From Planctomycetota bacterium (lineage in GTDB: Bacteria > Planctomycetota > UBA8108 > JACQVS01), in NCBI GenBank assembly GCA_016209605.1, contig JACQVS010000120.1:1-51524 (forward strand): a stretch of DNA of 51,524 nt, given 5' to 3'. Of the stretch, positions 14,755-23,869 are shown piece after piece. Numbering within the stretch: position 1 is the stretch's first letter; the number at the start of each line of letters is the position of its first letter. The notes under the pieces were generated by a model, which saw nothing but the letters and a program-made list of their open reading frames with translations, had not been told where the DNA came from and did no database searches. The position numbers and the translations under genes are program-made.

Positions 14755-15714
14755 ATGGACCTGCCAAGTTTTCAGGACATTCAGGCCGCTCACGCCCGCA
14801 TCCGTCCCCTGGTGCATCGCACGCCGGTGATCACCTGCCAGACCCTCGACCGCATGGCCGGCGCCCGGCTGTTCTTCAAGGCAGAGAACTTTCAGAAGGC
14901 CGGCGCCTTCAAGTACCGCGGCGCGACGAACGCCGTTTCCCTCCTCTCGGCGGAAGAAGCGGCGCGCGGCGTTGCCACGCACTCATCCGGCAATCACGCG
15001 CAAGCCCTGGCGCTGGCGGCGCGCACCCGCGGCATTCCCGCCCACATCGTCATGCCCTCCAACTCCCCCCAGGCGAAGCTCGCCGCGGTGGAGGGCTACG
15101 GCGGCAAGATCACCTTTTGCGAGCCGACCCTCGCCGCCCGCGAGGAAACGCTCCGCCGGGTGATGGCCGAGACCGGCGCCTCACTGGTCCACCCTTACGA
15201 CGATCCGCGCGTCATCGCCGGCCAGGGGACGGCGGCGCTGGAGCTGCTCGAAGAAGCGCCGGACCTCGAGGCCCTCCTCGCGCCGGTGGGCGGCGGCGGG
15301 CTGCTTTCCGGAACGGCCCTGGCGGCGCGCGGGGTCAGAAAATCCATCCGCATCCTCGGCGCCGAGCCGGAGCTGGCCGATGACGCCTTCCGCTCCTTGA
15401 AAGAAGGCCGCCGCCTGCCGCCGCGGCCCCCCGTCACGGTCGCCGACGGCTTGCGCACCGCCCTGGGGGAGATCCCCTTCGCCATCCTGCGCCGTGAGCT
15501 CGAGGGCATCATCCTGGTGAGCGAGGCGGAAATTCTCGAGGCCATGCGGCTCCTCTGGGAGCGCGCCAAGATCATCGTCGAGCCGTCGGGGGCCGTCCCC
15601 CTGGCGGCGGCGCTCAGCCAGAAGGCAGGCCTGAGCGGTTTGAAAGTGGGCTTGATCCTCTCCGGGGGCAACGTCGACCTCTGCCGCAACCCGATGTGCA
15701 ACTTCTGGCGGTGA
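14755..15714 (+). CDS. PLP-dependent threonine/serine dehydratase or serine racemase (fold type II)
   Basis: 319 residues from ATG 14755 (AGGAAA upstream), the usual length for serine racemase or catabolic threonine dehydratase without an ACT domain. Lys53 in AFKYRGA binds PLP; SSGNHAQAL (77-85) binds the substrate carboxylate; GGGGLLSG is the glycine-rich phosphate loop; LSGGNVDL near the end contacts the cofactor ring. The reaction is either deamination of Thr or Ser to a 2-oxo acid or interconversion of L- and D-Ser; motifs alone do not decide. The lack of a C-terminal regulatory domain argues against the biosynthetic IlvA. It is followed by the zinc dehydrogenase gene 68 nt downstream on the same strand. 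Confidence 0.88.
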   Translation: MDLPSFQDIQAAHARIRPLVHRTPVITCQTLDRMAGARLFFKAENFQKAGAFKYRGATNAVSLLSAEEAARGVATHSSGNHAQALALAARTRGIPAHIVMPSNSPQAKLAAVEGYGGKITFCEPTLAAREETLRRVMAETGASLVHPYDDPRVIAGQGTAALELLEEAPDLEALLAPVGGGGLLSGTALAARGVRKSIRILGAEPELADDAFRSLKEGRRLPPRPPVTVADGLRTALGEIPFAILRRELEGIILVSEAEILEAMRLLWERAKIIVEPSGAVPLAAALSQKAGLSGLKVGLILSGGNVDLCRNPMCNFWR

Positions 15715-15782
15715 GGGCTGGTTTCATCCACTCACAAAACCCCGTTGTAAGTTGGGGCGCTTGTGAAATAATCTCTGGCGAC

Positions 15783-16805
15783 ATGAAACGGTCTCCGGAG
15801 CCGCCGGAGCCAGGACCAAGATCGAGAAAAGCGAGGTTTCGCGTGCTGGCTGGACAGATCGTCAGGAAGGGAAAAATCGAGCTGGTGAACGTGCCGGAGC
15901 CGGAGCTGAGCCCGCGGGGCTCCGGCGAGATCATCTTCCAGCCGGAATTGTGCTGCCTCTGCGGCTCCGACCTCCCCTATTTCGATGAGGACAAGCCGAA
16001 GTATCCTCTCGACCTCGGCCACTCCCTGCATGAGATGGTCGGCACCGTGGTGGCCGCGAACGGCAAGCGATTCCGGCCGGGCGACAAGGTGCTCGCCGTC
16101 CCCGTCGAGCAGAGGGGGCTCTTTCAAAGGTTTCGCGTCAGCGAGGAGCGCGCCATCCCCCTCAGCCCGCGCCGGCCGCCGGAGGAGGTCCTCATGGCCC
16201 AGCCGCTGGGAACGGTCATTTTCGCGTTGAAAAAGATCCCCGGCTTGATCGACCTCGATGTCGCCATCGTCGGCCAGGGTCCCATCGGCCAGATGTTCTG
16301 CGCGGCGCTCCGCAACGCCGGGGCGCGGGAGATCATCGCCATCGACCTCCTCGAGTCGCGGCTGCGCATGAGCCCGCGAATGGGCGCCACCGCGGTCATC
16401 GACTCGAGCCGGGAGGATCCGGCGGCCCGCGTCGCCCAGCTCACCGGCGGTGCCATGGCCGATGTGGTGGTGGAGGCGGTCGGGCATCGCCGGCAGGCGT
16501 TAAACCTCTGCATCGATCTCTGCCGCACGGGGGGCCGCATCCTCTCCTTCGGCGTGCCGCCGGAGACCATCGATGGCCTGCGCTGGCGCGACCTCTTCTT
16601 TAAAAACATCGCCGTCCACACCAGCATCAACCCGGACTTCGCGCGCGACTTCCCCCTGGCGATGCGCTGGATCGTCGAGGGCCGGATCGACCTCGCCCCG
16701 CTCCTCACCCATCGCTATCCGCTGCGGGAGATCCAAACCGCCTTTGAAACCTTCCGCGACCGCCGCGACGGCGCCCTCAAGGTGCTGGTCGACTTTCAGA
16801 AGTGA
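15783..16805 (+). CDS. Zinc-type medium-chain alcohol/polyol dehydrogenase
   Basis: 340 residues. The GroES-like half contains CLCGSD with catalytic Cys60, and GHSLHE with His80 and Glu84 as zinc ligands. The Rossmann half carries VAIVGQGPIGQ (about 161-171) for NAD(P). The four-Cys structural zinc loop is not present. Distantly like sorbitol, threonine or L-idonate dehydrogenases; substrate unknown. ATG 15783 is used; a GTG at 15843 is a shorter option because the first 20 residues are low complexity. Probably co-transcribed with the PLP enzyme upstream. It converges with a minus-strand gene 6 nt away. Confidence 0.85.
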   Translation: MKRSPEPPEPGPRSRKARFRVLAGQIVRKGKIELVNVPEPELSPRGSGEIIFQPELCCLCGSDLPYFDEDKPKYPLDLGHSLHEMVGTVVAANGKRFRPGDKVLAVPVEQRGLFQRFRVSEERAIPLSPRRPPEEVLMAQPLGTVIFALKKIPGLIDLDVAIVGQGPIGQMFCAALRNAGAREIIAIDLLESRLRMSPRMGATAVIDSSREDPAARVAQLTGGAMADVVVEAVGHRRQALNLCIDLCRTGGRILSFGVPPETIDGLRWRDLFFKNIAVHTSINPDFARDFPLAMRWIVEGRIDLAPLLTHRYPLREIQTAFETFRDRRDGALKVLVDFQK

Positions 16806-16811
16806 TGGCGG

Positions 16812-17711
16812 TCACCTGGCCGGCGCTGTTTTTGGAGCGAGCTCGAAGATCGGCGCTTCAAGCCCCTCGCTGATGGTGAGAATCGAGCCGCTCAAGCTGT
16901 AGCAGGCCGACTCCCCCTGCCGGTCGGGCGGCGCTTTCAAGTAAACGCCCTTGGTCTTGAAGATCTCCTCGAACGGGGTGTTCTCGCCGATCGAGTACTC
17001 TACCAAGCTGAAGTAGGTGCGAATGACCAGGCGCCGCCCGTCAACCGAAAGATCCGCCGCCGTCACCAGGTCGGTGGCCGACATTTGCGCCACCCGTTCC
17101 GCCACCATGGGTTTCGGGTTGGCGACGGGAGCCTTCAGCCGGTATACCCCGAACCAGAACGGCTTCTTGGTGAAGAGGTAGAGGTCGCCGGTCCGGGGAT
17201 GGACCGCCAGGGCCTCGCAGTCGTGGCTGCCGTCCTGGTAGGTGAAGCGGATCTCCACCGGGGGGGGCGGATTTTTCAGGACTCCTCCGGCGGCGACTTT
17301 CCGGAGGGAGGGCTCCGGCAGGCGGTGGATGCGAAGGTCGGCGCGGCTCAAGCCGTTGTTGCCGGTGTCGGCGATGTAGAGGTAGTCCTCGCCCTTCACC
17401 GGCCCCGGCCCCATGGCGATGTCCTCCCAGTCGCCTGCCTCGATTCCGGAGAATTCGACGATGGCCAGGAGCTTCCCGGTCTGATCGATGGCGAAGAGCC
17501 TGGCCGCGTCGCCGGAGTCGTTGTGCACCCAGAACGCGCCGGGGCTTTTCCGGCTGGCGGCGATCCCCGAGCACTCGGTAATGAGGGGCGAGGCCAGCTT
17601 GCCCACCTGAACAGGATCCTGGTAGGAAACGGACTCGTCGGGGATGACCGCGCTCCGGGACCAGAAAGTGGCCACCAGAGCGGCCAGAGGTGCGAGGGGA
17701 GCTCGGCTCAT
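16812..17711 (-). CDS. Secreted beta-propeller-like protein
   Basis: 299 residues with a short N-terminal hydrophobic segment. Blade-like phrases are visible (ECSGIAASRKSPGAFWVHND, ARLFAIDQTGKLLAIVEF, YLYIADTGNNGLSRADLRIH, TGDLYLFTKKPFWFGVYRL). The SGIAAS...WVHNDSGD pattern is common in secreted propellers of environmental bacteria whose function is unassigned. Its start overlaps the stop of the upstream gene by 4 nt, so the two are translationally coupled and may work together. Confidence 0.65.
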   Translation of the reverse strand: MSRAPLAPLAALVATFWSRSAVIPDESVSYQDPVQVGKLASPLITECSGIAASRKSPGAFWVHNDSGDAARLFAIDQTGKLLAIVEFSGIEAGDWEDIAMGPGPVKGEDYLYIADTGNNGLSRADLRIHRLPEPSLRKVAAGGVLKNPPPPVEIRFTYQDGSHDCEALAVHPRTGDLYLFTKKPFWFGVYRLKAPVANPKPMVAERVAQMSATDLVTAADLSVDGRRLVIRTYFSLVEYSIGENTPFEEIFKTKGVYLKAPPDRQGESACYSLSGSILTISEGLEAPIFELAPKTAPAR

Positions 17712-19141
17712 TTCGCTCCTGCGGCTCTTTGAAAGAGCATGTTCCCCTCCCGGTCCTTGAAAACCGTTCCGCCCCCTTCGCCGTTTTTCTGAGCCAGCCG
17801 TTCCAGGTAAAAAACCACCGGTTCGATGAGGTGCTGGTTGTTGAGGAACGGCTCGGTGTAGCGGATGTCGCCGAAAGGCTCTTCGCCGAAGTGGTGGCGG
17901 GCGCCGACGTGGTTGTTCCAGTCGACCCCCTCGGTGAGGAAGCCGTGGGGGCCGTGGTGGTGCTTGGAGATGGCCCGCAGGATGGTCAAGCCGTCAAGCT
18001 CGTATTTTTTGGCGCGCTCCGGATCGCCGCGGTTTTCATCGGCGGCCTCGAAAAAGGCCAGGGCCGCCTCGGCGTTTTCCCAGAGGTACGCCGTGTCCCA
18101 GCTTTTCTCCATGTAAAGCAAGCCGCGGGTGGCGACGCCGTTCCGGTCCTCGCGCATCTTGAACTGATCGAGGCCGCGCAGGCACTTCTCGTAGGCGAAG
18201 CGGCGGATCGCGTCATCCTTGAGGACTCGCGCCGCCAGGCGCAATGTGCGGAAGGCCACCGCGAAGGAGACGCTCTCCTCCGGATCGTAGGTGTCGTGGT
18301 TGATGCTCCCGAAGATGCCGCCGGCATCGATGAAGGCCTTGACCTTCCGGGCCATCTCCTCGCGATGATCGGCGAGGCCGCGCTCGGCGAGCGCCGCCAG
18401 GAGCTGGACGATGAAGAGGCCATCGGCCGAGGTCTGCCAGAAGGAGTCGCTGCCGCCGGTGCAGCTTTTCTTGTAGACCTGGCCCTGAGGGGTGGCGCGC
18501 CGCGGGTACCAGCCGTTGGGGACCGCCTCGACATGGTCCACGATCCAGCCGGCGGTGCGGCGGGCGATCCGGCGCAGGCGTGCGGCGCGGGGATCGTCCT
18601 TGGGGAGGCGGTCGGCGAAAACGAGCAGCTGGAACGCGACCTTGGCCATCGAGCCGGGGCAGAACCACTCGCTGTTGGAGCGGAAGTTGAGGAGCGGCTT
18701 GCCGGTGGGGATGTGCCGGTAGCCGGTGATGAAGCCGGTCCCCTCGTCGATGAAGCCGTGGTCGAGGACGTGATCGAGGATGGCGATCGCCTTGGGCTTC
18801 CACTCCCGCTCGCGGCCCAGCGCCTCGCTGAAGATGTAGATCTCATAGGCGCCCCCCGCCGCGTTGGCCGCCCAGCCCGGCCCTTCGAGCGGTCCGAAGG
18901 CGTGCCAGTCCATGATGCGCGCCTCCTCGTCGACGAAGGAGGAGATCGAAGCCAGGTGCCCTTGATCGCAGGCCTTCAAGGTCTTCTCGATGGTGAAGCG
19001 GGCCGAGTCCAGGGCCGACTGGACGATGGTGTACTGCGGGTTTTCAGGCAGGTAAAAGGCCGGGTCCGATTCCGGAGCGGCCTGAGCGCTCCAAGCGGCA
19101 AGAAGGCCCATCCCTGCCATCGATAAACACAGGCGGCGCAT
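17708..19141 (-). CDS. Secreted six-hairpin-like protein (alpha/alpha toroid)
   Basis: 477 residues from ATG 19141, where a signal peptide begins (MRRLCLSMAGMGLLAAWSAQA); an ATG at 19177 would add 12 polar residues. The protein is largely helical with regularly spaced aromatic and acidic residues (DFxxxGTGFITGYRH-type turns, NSEWFCPGSM, DSFWQTSADGLFIVQLLAAL, SWDTAYLWENAEAALAF), which suggests an (alpha/alpha)6 toroid as in glycoside hydrolases of unsaturated sugars or AGE epimerases. No definite catalytic residues can be assigned. It overlaps the downstream propeller gene by 4 nt. Confidence 0.6.
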   Translation of the reverse strand: MRRLCLSMAGMGLLAAWSAQAAPESDPAFYLPENPQYTIVQSALDSARFTIEKTLKACDQGHLASISSFVDEEARIMDWHAFGPLEGPGWAANAAGGAYEIYIFSEALGREREWKPKAIAILDHVLDHGFIDEGTGFITGYRHIPTGKPLLNFRSNSEWFCPGSMAKVAFQLLVFADRLPKDDPRAARLRRIARRTAGWIVDHVEAVPNGWYPRRATPQGQVYKKSCTGGSDSFWQTSADGLFIVQLLAALAERGLADHREEMARKVKAFIDAGGIFGSINHDTYDPEESVSFAVAFRTLRLAARVLKDDAIRRFAYEKCLRGLDQFKMREDRNGVATRGLLYMEKSWDTAYLWENAEAALAFFEAADENRGDPERAKKYELDGLTILRAISKHHHGPHGFLTEGVDWNNHVGARHHFGEEPFGDIRYTEPFLNNQHLIEPVVFYLERLAQKNGEGGGTVFKDREGNMLFQRAAGAK

Positions 19142-19238
19142 ACGTATACTCTCGCTTACTTTTCCTGGCTGCTTCATTCGGTAAAGTATGATAACATGAT
19201 GGGCTTTACGTCTTTACAACTTTTTGTGTCCGAACCGC

Positions 19239-20390
19239 ATGGAACCCGCCGGAGTCCTGAATTACTTCACCGAGAGCTGCCAGGATCTCATCGAGCTGGT
19301 CAGCGATCTGGCCCGCTTCGACACGCCGACGGGCGATGCCAACGCCAGCATCCAGTTCATCCGCCACTACCAGAAGCTTCTGGAAGAGGGCGGCGTCAGC
19401 TGCCGCAACTACGTCACCGGCTCGGGCGTCCACCTGGCCGGCGAGTGGCCGGGGGAGAAAGCCACGCGCTCCCGCAGGGCCGAGGTCACCTTCATCGTCC
19501 ACTCCGACACGGTGTGGCCCTTGGGGGAAGCCGCCCGCCGCCCGCCCGCCCTTCGCGACGGCCGGCTCTACGGCCCGGGGGTGTACGACATGCGCGCCGG
19601 CCTGGCCCTGGCGGTGGCCTTCTTCCGCCTCCTGCGAGACCGCAAGGTGGAGACCACCAAGAAATTCGCCATCTTCGTCTCCTGCGACGAGGAGGAAGGG
19701 AGCGCCGACGCCCATCAGTACATGGACCGGGAGATCCATCGGGACACCGTGGCCCTGGTGCTGGAGCCCCCCCTCCCCGACGGCGGGCTCAAGATCTTCC
19801 GCAAAGGGGCCGGGATTTACACTCTGGAAATCAGCGGCAGGGCCGCGCACGCCGGAACCGAGCCGGAGCTGGGGGTAAGCGCCATCGACGAGCTGGCGCA
19901 TCAGATCCTCGCGCTGCATACTTTGCGAAATCCCGAACTTGGCATCACCATCAACATCGGCGAGGTGCAGGGCGGCACGGCGCCCAACGTCATCGCCGAC
20001 TGCGTGCGCGCCTCCATCGACCTGCGCTTTGAAAGAATCGCCGACGGAGAGGAGCTGGATCAGAAGATCCGCGCCCTCGCCGCCGCCAACCCCCACACCA
20101 GCCTCAAGGTGACCGGAGGCATCGTCTACCCGCCCATGGTCCCCACGCGCGCGACCCATCTCCTGGCGGAGAAGGCCAAGGCCGTGGCGGCGCAGCTCGG
20201 CATTTCGCTCACCGCCGGCAAGTCGGGCGGCGGAAGCGACGGCTCCTACCTCTCTTCAAAAGGGATCCGCACCCTGGACGGGCTGGGCGTCGATGGGGGA
20301 GGGGCCCACTCCCTGGATGAGCACATCCGCGTTGACCGCCTGCCCCTGCGCGCCGCGCTGCTCGGCCTGCTGGCGCTCGAGCTGGGGTAG
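19239..20390 (+). CDS. M20 family metallopeptidase (glutamate carboxypeptidase-like)
   Basis: 383 residues from ATG 19239; a GTG at 19224 is possible. Di-zinc peptidase motifs are in order: VHSDTVWP (first His and catalytic Asp), GPGVYDMRAG (bridging Asp), CDEEEGS (catalytic Glu pair), an EPPLPDG segment, and a C-terminal GGGAHSLDE with the last His. The dimerisation domain runs about 185-295 (SGRAAHAGTEPELGVSAIDE). Closest in style to the CPG2/ArgE subgroup that hydrolyses acyl or aminoacyl amides. No signal peptide, so cytoplasmic. It faces the Ser/Thr kinase gene, 15 nt apart. Confidence 0.9.
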   Translation: MEPAGVLNYFTESCQDLIELVSDLARFDTPTGDANASIQFIRHYQKLLEEGGVSCRNYVTGSGVHLAGEWPGEKATRSRRAEVTFIVHSDTVWPLGEAARRPPALRDGRLYGPGVYDMRAGLALAVAFFRLLRDRKVETTKKFAIFVSCDEEEGSADAHQYMDREIHRDTVALVLEPPLPDGGLKIFRKGAGIYTLEISGRAAHAGTEPELGVSAIDELAHQILALHTLRNPELGITINIGEVQGGTAPNVIADCVRASIDLRFERIADGEELDQKIRALAAANPHTSLKVTGGIVYPPMVPTRATHLLAEKAKAVAAQLGISLTAGKSGGGSDGSYLSSKGIRTLDGLGVDGGGAHSLDEHIRVDRLPLRAALLGLLALELG

Positions 20391-20405
20391 TTAATTTCGG
20401 TTGTT

Positions 20406-21551
20406 TCAAATCAGCGCGAATTCGCCGGCGCCATCGATATCTTCTTCGTCCGGCGGCGGCGGGTTCAGGAAGGGGGCTTCCGGGCCGCGATGCTTGCGGG
20501 TGTTGGAACGGCGGTTCTGGGCGAAGCGCTCGAGGTCCAGTGCCATCTCCACCGCCGTCTGGTAGCGCAGCAGAATATGGCTCTCGATGGCTTGGCGGAT
20601 GATGGCCTCGAGTCCCAGCGGCACGGTGGCGAGGACGCTCCTCGGCGAGGGGGGCTTCTGCGCCAGCTTCAAGCGCGCCATCTCTTCATCTCCGCAGGCC
20701 GGAAACGGCAGCACCCCCGTCACCAGCTCGTAAAGGCACAAGCCCAGGGAGTAAACGTCGCTGCGCGGATCGGGATTCTGCTTCCCCTGGATGAAGCGCT
20801 CTGGGGCCATGTAGGCGGGCGTTCCGAGGAGCAGCGCCTCACCTTTTGGCGCGATCGAAATATCGGCCGCCTCCATGAACTCCGGCCGGCTCAAATCGGC
20901 GGCGACGCCGAAATCGGTCAGCACCAGGCGATTTCGATTGGAATCGTTCGCCAGGAACAAGTTGGTCGGCTTGATGTCTTGATGGATGAGGTCGCGAGAG
21001 TGAACGGCGGCGACCGTCCGGCAGAGAGAGGCGAAGAGAAGCGCCGCATCGCGGAAAAGGGCTTCGCCGCGAGTGCCCTCCGCCTTGTCGATGAACTCCG
21101 CCAGCGTCGGCCCGCGCATGAGCTTCATGGCGTAATAGTGATAGCCCAGGTCCACCCCGCGGCGGTAAATCGGGATGATGCCGGGATGGTCGAAGCGCGC
21201 GGGCAGCTCCGCCTCGCGATGGAAGCGCTCCACGGCGGCCTGGATGGGCGCCAGATGCGGCGACAGGACTTTGAGGGCGATCTCGCGATCCGAAGATCTT
21301 TGCAGGGCGCGGTAAATCGCGGCCGTGCCGCCGGAGCCGATCGGCTCGATGATCCGGAAGCCGCCGATTTCCATCCCGGGGACGATCTTGGCCGGGAGGT
21401 CAGGGAATTCCTCCTGGCGGGTCTTGGGCGCGGGATCGGTCTCGATCTCCTTCTCCGTCCACAAGGCCGGATCCGGCAAGACGCCAAAATTCTTGGAGGG
21501 CACCACGAAGGGAGGAGTGATGAGGCGGCGATGGATCGGTCGGTGGCTCAC
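20406..21551 (-). CDS. Hanks-type Ser/Thr protein kinase with HQD catalytic loop
   Basis: 381 residues from GTG 21551; the open frame extends further but there it translates through a cluster of hairpins, so that part is unlikely to be protein. Glycine loop GSGGTAAIYRA, ATP-binding Lys94 in EIALKV, catalytic loop HQDIKPTN (190-197, where most kinases have HRD), DFG, and GTPAYMAPE. Proline and acidic residues fill the N-terminal and C-terminal tails; there is no transmembrane segment, so it is probably cytoplasmic. The Arg-to-Gln change removes the RD-type activation signature, implying a different activation mechanism. Target unknown. The start is uncertain. Confidence 0.82.
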   Translation of the reverse strand: MSHRPIHRRLITPPFVVPSKNFGVLPDPALWTEKEIETDPAPKTRQEEFPDLPAKIVPGMEIGGFRIIEPIGSGGTAAIYRALQRSSDREIALKVLSPHLAPIQAAVERFHREAELPARFDHPGIIPIYRRGVDLGYHYYAMKLMRGPTLAEFIDKAEGTRGEALFRDAALLFASLCRTVAAVHSRDLIHQDIKPTNLFLANDSNRNRLVLTDFGVAADLSRPEFMEAADISIAPKGEALLLGTPAYMAPERFIQGKQNPDPRSDVYSLGLCLYELVTGVLPFPACGDEEMARLKLAQKPPSPRSVLATVPLGLEAIIRQAIESHILLRYQTAVEMALDLERFAQNRRSNTRKHRGPEAPFLNPPPPDEEDIDGAGEFALI

Positions 21552-21585
21552 GTTGTTGGTTCCGGTGCTATTATTTTCTGTTAAA

Positions 21586-21709
21586 ACAAGTCCATCCTGG
21601 ACTTGTCGGGCACCAAGCCGCAAAGCGGCTTGGTCACTTCGCCCAGCGCGGCTGGGCTCCAAACCCGAGGGAAAAATCCTCGGGTTTGCCCGGCGCATCC
21701 ATGCGCCGG
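21586..21709. repeat. Array of five consecutive perfect hairpins
   Basis: Five unrelated inverted repeats follow one another: ACAAGTCC/GGACTTGT (21586-21593, 21599-21606), ACCAAGCCGC/GCGGCTTGGT (21612-21621, 21625-21634), GCCCAGC/GCTGGGC (21641-21647, 21651-21657), AAACCCGAGG/CCTCGGGTTT (21661-21670, 21678-21687), CCGGCGCAT/ATGCGCCGG (21690-21698, 21701-21709). Loops are 2-7 nt and every stem is fully paired. They lie between the divergent kinase and ETF-QO genes. None has a T-tract typical of a terminator on both strands. Confidence 0.85.
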
Positions 21710-21865
21710 ATAGCTTTCGAGGTCTTGATACCGCGGGGGAATTCTTCCCAGTAATGTTTTCGGCAAAAACGGGCTGGAAAGTTTAGCGGCCGGGACGGAT
21801 TACCGGACGGTGGGAACATTTGTGATCAGCCCGCGGGGATCGTAAAATTCTCTGGGAACTTGAAA

Positions 21866-23545
21866 ATGACCAGTAATCCAGACGACCGTGACCGCCTCGA
21901 TGTCGATGTCCTGATCGTGGGCGCCGGGCCCGCCGGACTGTCGTGCGCCATCCATCTCGCCAGGCTGCTCAAGACCCAGGGAAAATCGCCGGAGGAACGC
22001 TCCATCGCCGTCATCGAGAAGGCCGCGGAGGTGGGCCAGCACATCCTCTCGGGCGCGGTCATGGATCCGAAGGGGATCGATGAGCTGTTCCAGGGGCGCT
22101 GGAAGGAGGAGGGCTGTCCGATCGAAGCGCCGGTGAAGAGCGACGCCGTCTACTTCCTCACCCCCGCGAACAAGATCCGCTTTCCGGTCGTTCCGCCGAC
22201 GCTCCGCAACCACGGCGGCTGGGTGGTCTCCCTGAGCCGGGTGGCGCGGTGGCTTAAGGAGAAGGCCGAGGAGCTGGGGGTCACCATCTGCGAGGGCTTT
22301 CCCGGGCGCGAGCTGATCCTGGAGGGGGAGAAGGTCGCCGGCGCCATCACCGCCGACAAGGGCATTGACCGGCAGGGGCGGCCGAAAGCCAGCTTCGCTC
22401 CCGGCACGGCAATTCACGCCAAGGTGACCGTCCTGTGCGAGGGCTCGCGGGGCTCCTTGACGAAGCAGCTGGTCGAGCGCTTGAACCTCCACGGTCCCAA
22501 CCCGCAGATCTACGGAACCGGCATCAAGGAAGTCTGGGAACTTCCCGAGGGGCGCATCGAACCCGGCGAGGTGATTCACACCGCCGGCTGGCCGCTCCCC
22601 TCGAGCTGTTACGGCGGCGGCTGGATCTACGGCATGCCGGGGGGGCGGGCATCGATCGGCTTCGTTTCGGCGCTCGACTACCGGGACCCCCGCTTCGACC
22701 CTTTCGAGGCCATGCAGCGCTGGAAGACCCATCCGCTGCTGCGGTCGCTGCTCGCGGGCGGCAAGCTGCTCCTCGCCGGCGCGAAGACGGTCCCCGAGGG
22801 CGGCTACTGGTCGCAGCCGCGGCTTTACGGCGACGGCTTCCTGATCGCCGGCGACGGCGCGAGCTTCCTCAACGCCCTCCGGCTCAAGGGCATCCACACC
22901 GCCATCAAATCGGGCATGCTGGCGGCGGAAGCGATCGCCCAGGCGCTCGCGCGGGATCGCTTCGACCGCGAGATGCTCTCCGAGTACGACCGCCTCTACC
23001 GCCGGAGCTGGGTCCACGAGGAGCTGTGGCGCATGCGCAACCTGCGCCAGGCTTTCCAGAGCGGCTTTTTCCAGGGCATGGCGCGGGCCGGCTTGATGAT
23101 GGCTCTGGGAGGGAAGATCCTCGCCGATCGCGTGCCGGCGCGGCCGGACGCGGAGCACATGATGAAAACCAGCAAGCTCGGAGCCGCTCCGGCGGCGGAC
23201 GGCGCGAGCTTTCGCCCGGACGGCGTTCTCACCATCGACAAGCTTGCCAGCGTCTACCACGCCGGCTCCATTCACGAGGAAGACCAGCCGAGCCACCTGG
23301 TGGTGAGCGACCTGACGATCTGCGCCACGCGGTGCCGCGAGGAGTACGGCAACCCTTGCGAGCGCTTCTGCCCTGCCAAGGTTTACGAGCTGGTGGAAGC
23401 TCCGGAAAATCCGGCGGCCAGGAAGCTCCACATCAACCACTCCAACTGCGTCCACTGCAAGACCTGCGACATCATGGACCCGTACGGCATCATCACGTGG
23501 ACCGTGCCGGCCGACGCCGGCGGCCCGAAGTACCTGGGGATGTGA
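21866..23545 (+). CDS. Electron transfer flavoprotein-ubiquinone oxidoreductase (ETF-QO)
   Basis: 559 residues, standard length. Links electrons from reduced ETF to the membrane quinone pool during fatty-acid and amino-acid oxidation. N-terminal FAD-binding GAGPAG (19-24), a middle FAD/quinone region including HAKVTVLCEGSRGSLTK and GGWIYGMPGGRASIGFV, and FLIAGDGASFLN. The C-terminal [4Fe-4S] domain has CATRCREEYGNPCERFC and NCVHCKTCDIMDP, with the four ligands expected. ATG 21866 is used; TTG 21860 is an alternative. No ETF alpha or beta genes are in the window. It is followed convergently by the toxin gene. Confidence 0.95.
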   Translation: MTSNPDDRDRLDVDVLIVGAGPAGLSCAIHLARLLKTQGKSPEERSIAVIEKAAEVGQHILSGAVMDPKGIDELFQGRWKEEGCPIEAPVKSDAVYFLTPANKIRFPVVPPTLRNHGGWVVSLSRVARWLKEKAEELGVTICEGFPGRELILEGEKVAGAITADKGIDRQGRPKASFAPGTAIHAKVTVLCEGSRGSLTKQLVERLNLHGPNPQIYGTGIKEVWELPEGRIEPGEVIHTAGWPLPSSCYGGGWIYGMPGGRASIGFVSALDYRDPRFDPFEAMQRWKTHPLLRSLLAGGKLLLAGAKTVPEGGYWSQPRLYGDGFLIAGDGASFLNALRLKGIHTAIKSGMLAAEAIAQALARDRFDREMLSEYDRLYRRSWVHEELWRMRNLRQAFQSGFFQGMARAGLMMALGGKILADRVPARPDAEHMMKTSKLGAAPAADGASFRPDGVLTIDKLASVYHAGSIHEEDQPSHLVVSDLTICATRCREEYGNPCERFCPAKVYELVEAPENPAARKLHINHSNCVHCKTCDIMDPYGIITWTVPADAGGPKYLGM

Positions 23546-23554
23546 AGCAATCCA

Positions 23555-23869
23555 TCAATCGAGCCCCAGCGTGAAGAGCAAGGCCCGATCGATGGCATCG
23601 CGCTTATCCCTCTTGAGGAGCGTGATGCGTTGGTCCAGCATCGCCTTGGGAATGGTCTGCAAGACGTCGCAATTGACCGCGCACGCTTTGGGGAGTCCAT
23701 CTTCACGCCCCAGCTTCACTTCCGAGGGGATGTCGCGGCTGACGGTGGTCACTTGCGCCACCGTGACCGACTCGCGCACCTGGATGGCCCGATCGCGGGA
23801 GACCAGGATGACAGGCCGCCTGCCGATGGGCGGAGGGAGATCGGCCCACCACACTTCACCCCGCCGCAT
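23555..23869 (-). CDS. mazF: MazF/PemK-family mRNA endoribonuclease toxin
   Basis: 104 residues. The N-terminus RRGEVWWADLPPPIGRRPVI and the later VTVAQVTTVSRDIPSEV and LDQRITLLKR segments are typical of the MazF/PemK fold, which cuts mRNA at short sequences. The ATG at 23869 overlaps the antitoxin stop (TGATG) and has AGGAGG 7 nt upstream, which indicates translational coupling; two GTG codons just upstream (23872, 23875) are less likely. Chromosomal type II toxin. Confidence 0.92.
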   Translation of the reverse strand: MRRGEVWWADLPPPIGRRPVILVSRDRAIQVRESVTVAQVTTVSRDIPSEVKLGREDGLPKACAVNCDVLQTIPKAMLDQRITLLKRDKRDAIDRALLFTLGLD

